Source: an uncultured Bacteroidales bacterium (GTDB lineage Bacteria; Bacteroidota; Bacteroidia; Bacteroidales; Bacteroidaceae). Taken from it: DNA of 32,505 bases. Position numbers and translations under genes: made by a program. The stretch's first letter is position 1. Every line of letters starts with the position of its first letter. Below the pieces are notes generated by a model. That model made no database searches. It was not told the origin of the DNA and worked only from the letters and a program-made list of their open reading frames with translations. The DNA lies in the NCBI GenBank assembly GCA_902775975.1, contig CACYOC010000031.1:1-32505 (forward strand). Direction: 5' to 3'. Of the stretch, positions 31,761-32,505 are shown in pieces.

Positions 31761-31896
31761 AACAATTTGTCGAATTTCTTTCACTTCCACCTCCAAAAAA
31801 TCAAATGGGGTGGAGGATAAAATCTGGAAAAACGGAAGAAAAAAAGTCTCTTGAGGGAGAATCCCCCTCCCCCCCGGGAGGGGTCGGGGGTGGGCC
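31761..31896. other. Gene-free spacer with a TCCACC palindrome and a GC-rich palindrome
   Basis: A TCCACC/GGTGGA hairpin lies near 31786-31814, and the GC-rich 3' palindrome family occupies 31865-31895. No coding sequence is supported. Confidence 0.5.
31865..31895. repeat. GC-rich 3' palindrome after the smalltalk-like gene
   Basis: On the minus strand it begins two bases after the TAA, with CCCACCCCC, then CCCCTCCC and a G-rich partner arm. Thirty-three bases here are identical to the copy at 32331-32363. Confidence 0.8.
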
Positions 31897-32010
31897 TTAG
31901 AACGGGCCGTGGCCCATGCAGCTCGTAGTGGTGATAGCGGTCAGTGCTGCCGAGAGTGCTGCAATGGCGATGCGCACAATGACCTCCCACAAACTCTTCT
32001 TTTCTTTCAT
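31897..32010 (-). CDS. Smalltalk-like small protein
   Basis: A 37-residue protein beginning MKEKKSLWEVIVRIAIAAL and ending TSCMGHGPF. A charged start, one conserved tryptophan (W8), a hydrophobic segment (residues about 9-28) and an SCMGH end match the small Bacteroidetes proteins annotated as smalltalk protein, which often sit beside an HU-like DNA-binding protein gene and an amidase gene. Their function is unknown to me. The leader is an AT-rich heptamer repeat without a Shine-Dalgarno. A truncated relative lies on the other strand at 32145-32204. Confidence 0.75.
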   Translation of the reverse strand: MKEKKSLWEVIVRIAIAALSAALTAITTTSCMGHGPF

Positions 32011-32019
32011 CAATTTAAT

Positions 32020-32099
32020 TTACTATTTTACAATTTACTATTTACTATTTATTTACAATTTTACAATTTATTCCTCATTTCTCATTTCTCATTTAATCT
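32020..32099. repeat. TTTACAA/TTTACTA and TTCTCAT heptamer arrays
   Basis: Two families follow each other: TTTACTA and TTTACAA units (about 32030-32071), then TCCTCAT and TTCTCAT units (32072-32099). They fill the space upstream of the smalltalk-like start. Confidence 0.8.
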
Positions 32100-32229
32100 T
32101 TGTGTCTTTGTGTCTTTGTGTTCAAAATTAAAAACATCACAACCATGAAAAAAGAAACCTGGAAAACCATCATTCAGATGCTGCATGTAGCATTTATTAA
32201 TTAAAACACAAAGACACAAAGACACAAAG
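32098..32229. repeat. Inverted octamer arrays enclosing a truncated smalltalk-like copy
   Basis: The left arm 32098-32121 is three CTTTGTGT units. The right arm 32206-32229 is three ACACAAAG units, the exact reverse complement. The 84 bases between hold a short open frame. The layout looks like a small non-autonomous element with terminal inverted repeats, but no target duplication was found. Confidence 0.85.
32145..32204 (+). pseudogene. Truncated smalltalk-like gene
   Basis: Nineteen codons beginning MKKETWKTIIQ, the canonical start of smalltalk-like proteins, then an unrelated tail (MLHVAFIN) and a TAA at the edge of the right-hand octamer array. The hydrophobic segment and the SCMGH end are missing, so it is most likely a remnant; a short functional peptide cannot be excluded. 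Confidence 0.65.
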
Positions 32230-32330
32230 TTTTTATTTTAAAGGTAATCATAATTTCTCATTTCTCATTACTCATTTCTCATTTTTACTTGGCTCTCAAC
32301 TTTAAACTTTAACCTTTAAACTAACCACCC
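32230..32330. repeat. Further heptamer arrays (TTTCTCA and AACTTTA families)
   Basis: Contains the 26-base inverted copy of 30504-30529 (at 32237-32262), TTTCTCA units to about 32288, and four AACTTTA-type heptamers at 32298-32325. No gene is present. Confidence 0.8.
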
Positions 32331-32363
32331 CCCCTCCCCCCCGGGAGGGGTCGGGGGTGGGCC
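32331..32363. repeat. GC-rich 3' palindrome after the right-edge gene
   Basis: Third copy of the CCCACCCC/CCCCTCCC family, starting three bases beyond the minus-strand stop codon at 32367-32369. Confidence 0.8.
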
Positions 32364-32366
32364 TCC

Positions 32367-32505
32367 TTACGGCTTCGGCGTGTAGGCCGCGATAGGAATC
32401 TTGTGCGCCTTGTCGCCCTTCTCGGTCTGGTAGTAGCCGTTGCCGAAGCTGACCTTGCGACCGAAGGTCTTCGACGTCAGGTTGTCCAGGTCGGTCGAGT
32501 CGGGC
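32367..32505 (-). CDS. C-terminus of an unidentified protein (partial)
   Basis: The last 45 codons of a minus-strand gene entering from the right edge, ending KIPIAAYTPKP. The visible part is polar, with KTFGRKVSFGNGYYQTEKG in the middle, and GC-richer than the surrounding repeats, as expected of real coding sequence. No family was recognised. Smalltalk-like genes often follow an HU-like DNA-binding protein gene, but the visible residues do not let me confirm that. Confidence 0.6.
   Translation of the reverse strand, partial: PDSTDLDNLTSKTFGRKVSFGNGYYQTEKGDKAHKIPIAAYTPKP

Noticed and set aside
31781-31990. 69-codon minus-strand frame overlapping the smalltalk-like gene
   Set aside because: It runs through the GC-rich palindrome in another frame and has a disordered Arg/His/Pro composition; the 37-residue frame matches a known small-protein pattern.

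Overview
The window looks like a Bacteroidales chromosome, most likely Prevotellaceae. Supporting signs are a SusC/SusD pair, many promoters of the Bacteroidetes type (TAnnTTTG about 18-20 bp downstream of a TTG), weak or absent Shine-Dalgarno sites, and protein families typical of the phylum (DUF2851, DUF3826, DUF4294, smalltalk-like protein, FecR-like anti-sigma domain). No tRNA, rRNA, CRISPR array or transposase gene was seen.

Layout. 1-1731 is AT-rich accessory DNA on the minus strand: the start of an exported protein, an unrecognised two-gene unit, and a HepT/MntA (HEPN/minimal nucleotidyltransferase) toxin-antitoxin pair flanked by 68-bp direct repeats that each carry a terminator hairpin and a promoter. 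1946-5408 is a plus-strand housekeeping run (DUF2851, thioesterase, dprA, rnhB). 5405-6315 (minus) is an ECF-type sigma factor with a very short FecR-like anti-sigma domain protein. 6465-20166 is a divergent polysaccharide utilisation locus, probably for pectin. Its minus operon encodes a PL1 pectate lyase, a DUF3826 protein and a large beta-helix/DUF6298-like protein. Its plus operon encodes an exported TIM-barrel isomerase-like protein, a DUF4957/DUF5123-like lipoprotein, SusC and SusD. 20316-22546 holds gpmI and a DUF4294 protein. 22551-25790 (minus) is an Lrp regulator, a natural fusion of a C26 glutamine amidotransferase to an M19 dipeptidase, and an M28 lipoprotein peptidase. 25945-30419 (minus) is a probable operon of split transketolase, FGGY kinase, aroQ and an O-methyltransferase. 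30670-31678 (minus) is an AraC-type regulator with hemolysin III. 31680-32505 is repeat-rich DNA with a smalltalk-like small protein, a truncated second copy, and the C-terminus of an unidentified protein.

The most unusual feature is a set of short tandem-repeat families, mostly with a 7-bp period and a few with 8 bp. They have unrelated sequences but the same period. They fill intergenic spacers exactly from stop codon to start codon, form inverted pairs, supply an apparent ribosome binding site, and lie in frame inside genes: an M28 peptidase carries exactly six heptamers (42 nt, 14 residues), an FGGY kinase carries a 92-nt inverted pair, and a PUL protein carries a palindrome and an octamer array. 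The pattern resembles heptameric STRR sequences of cyanobacteria combined with the in-frame invasion known for Rickettsia palindromic elements. I cannot check whether it has been described in Bacteroidales.
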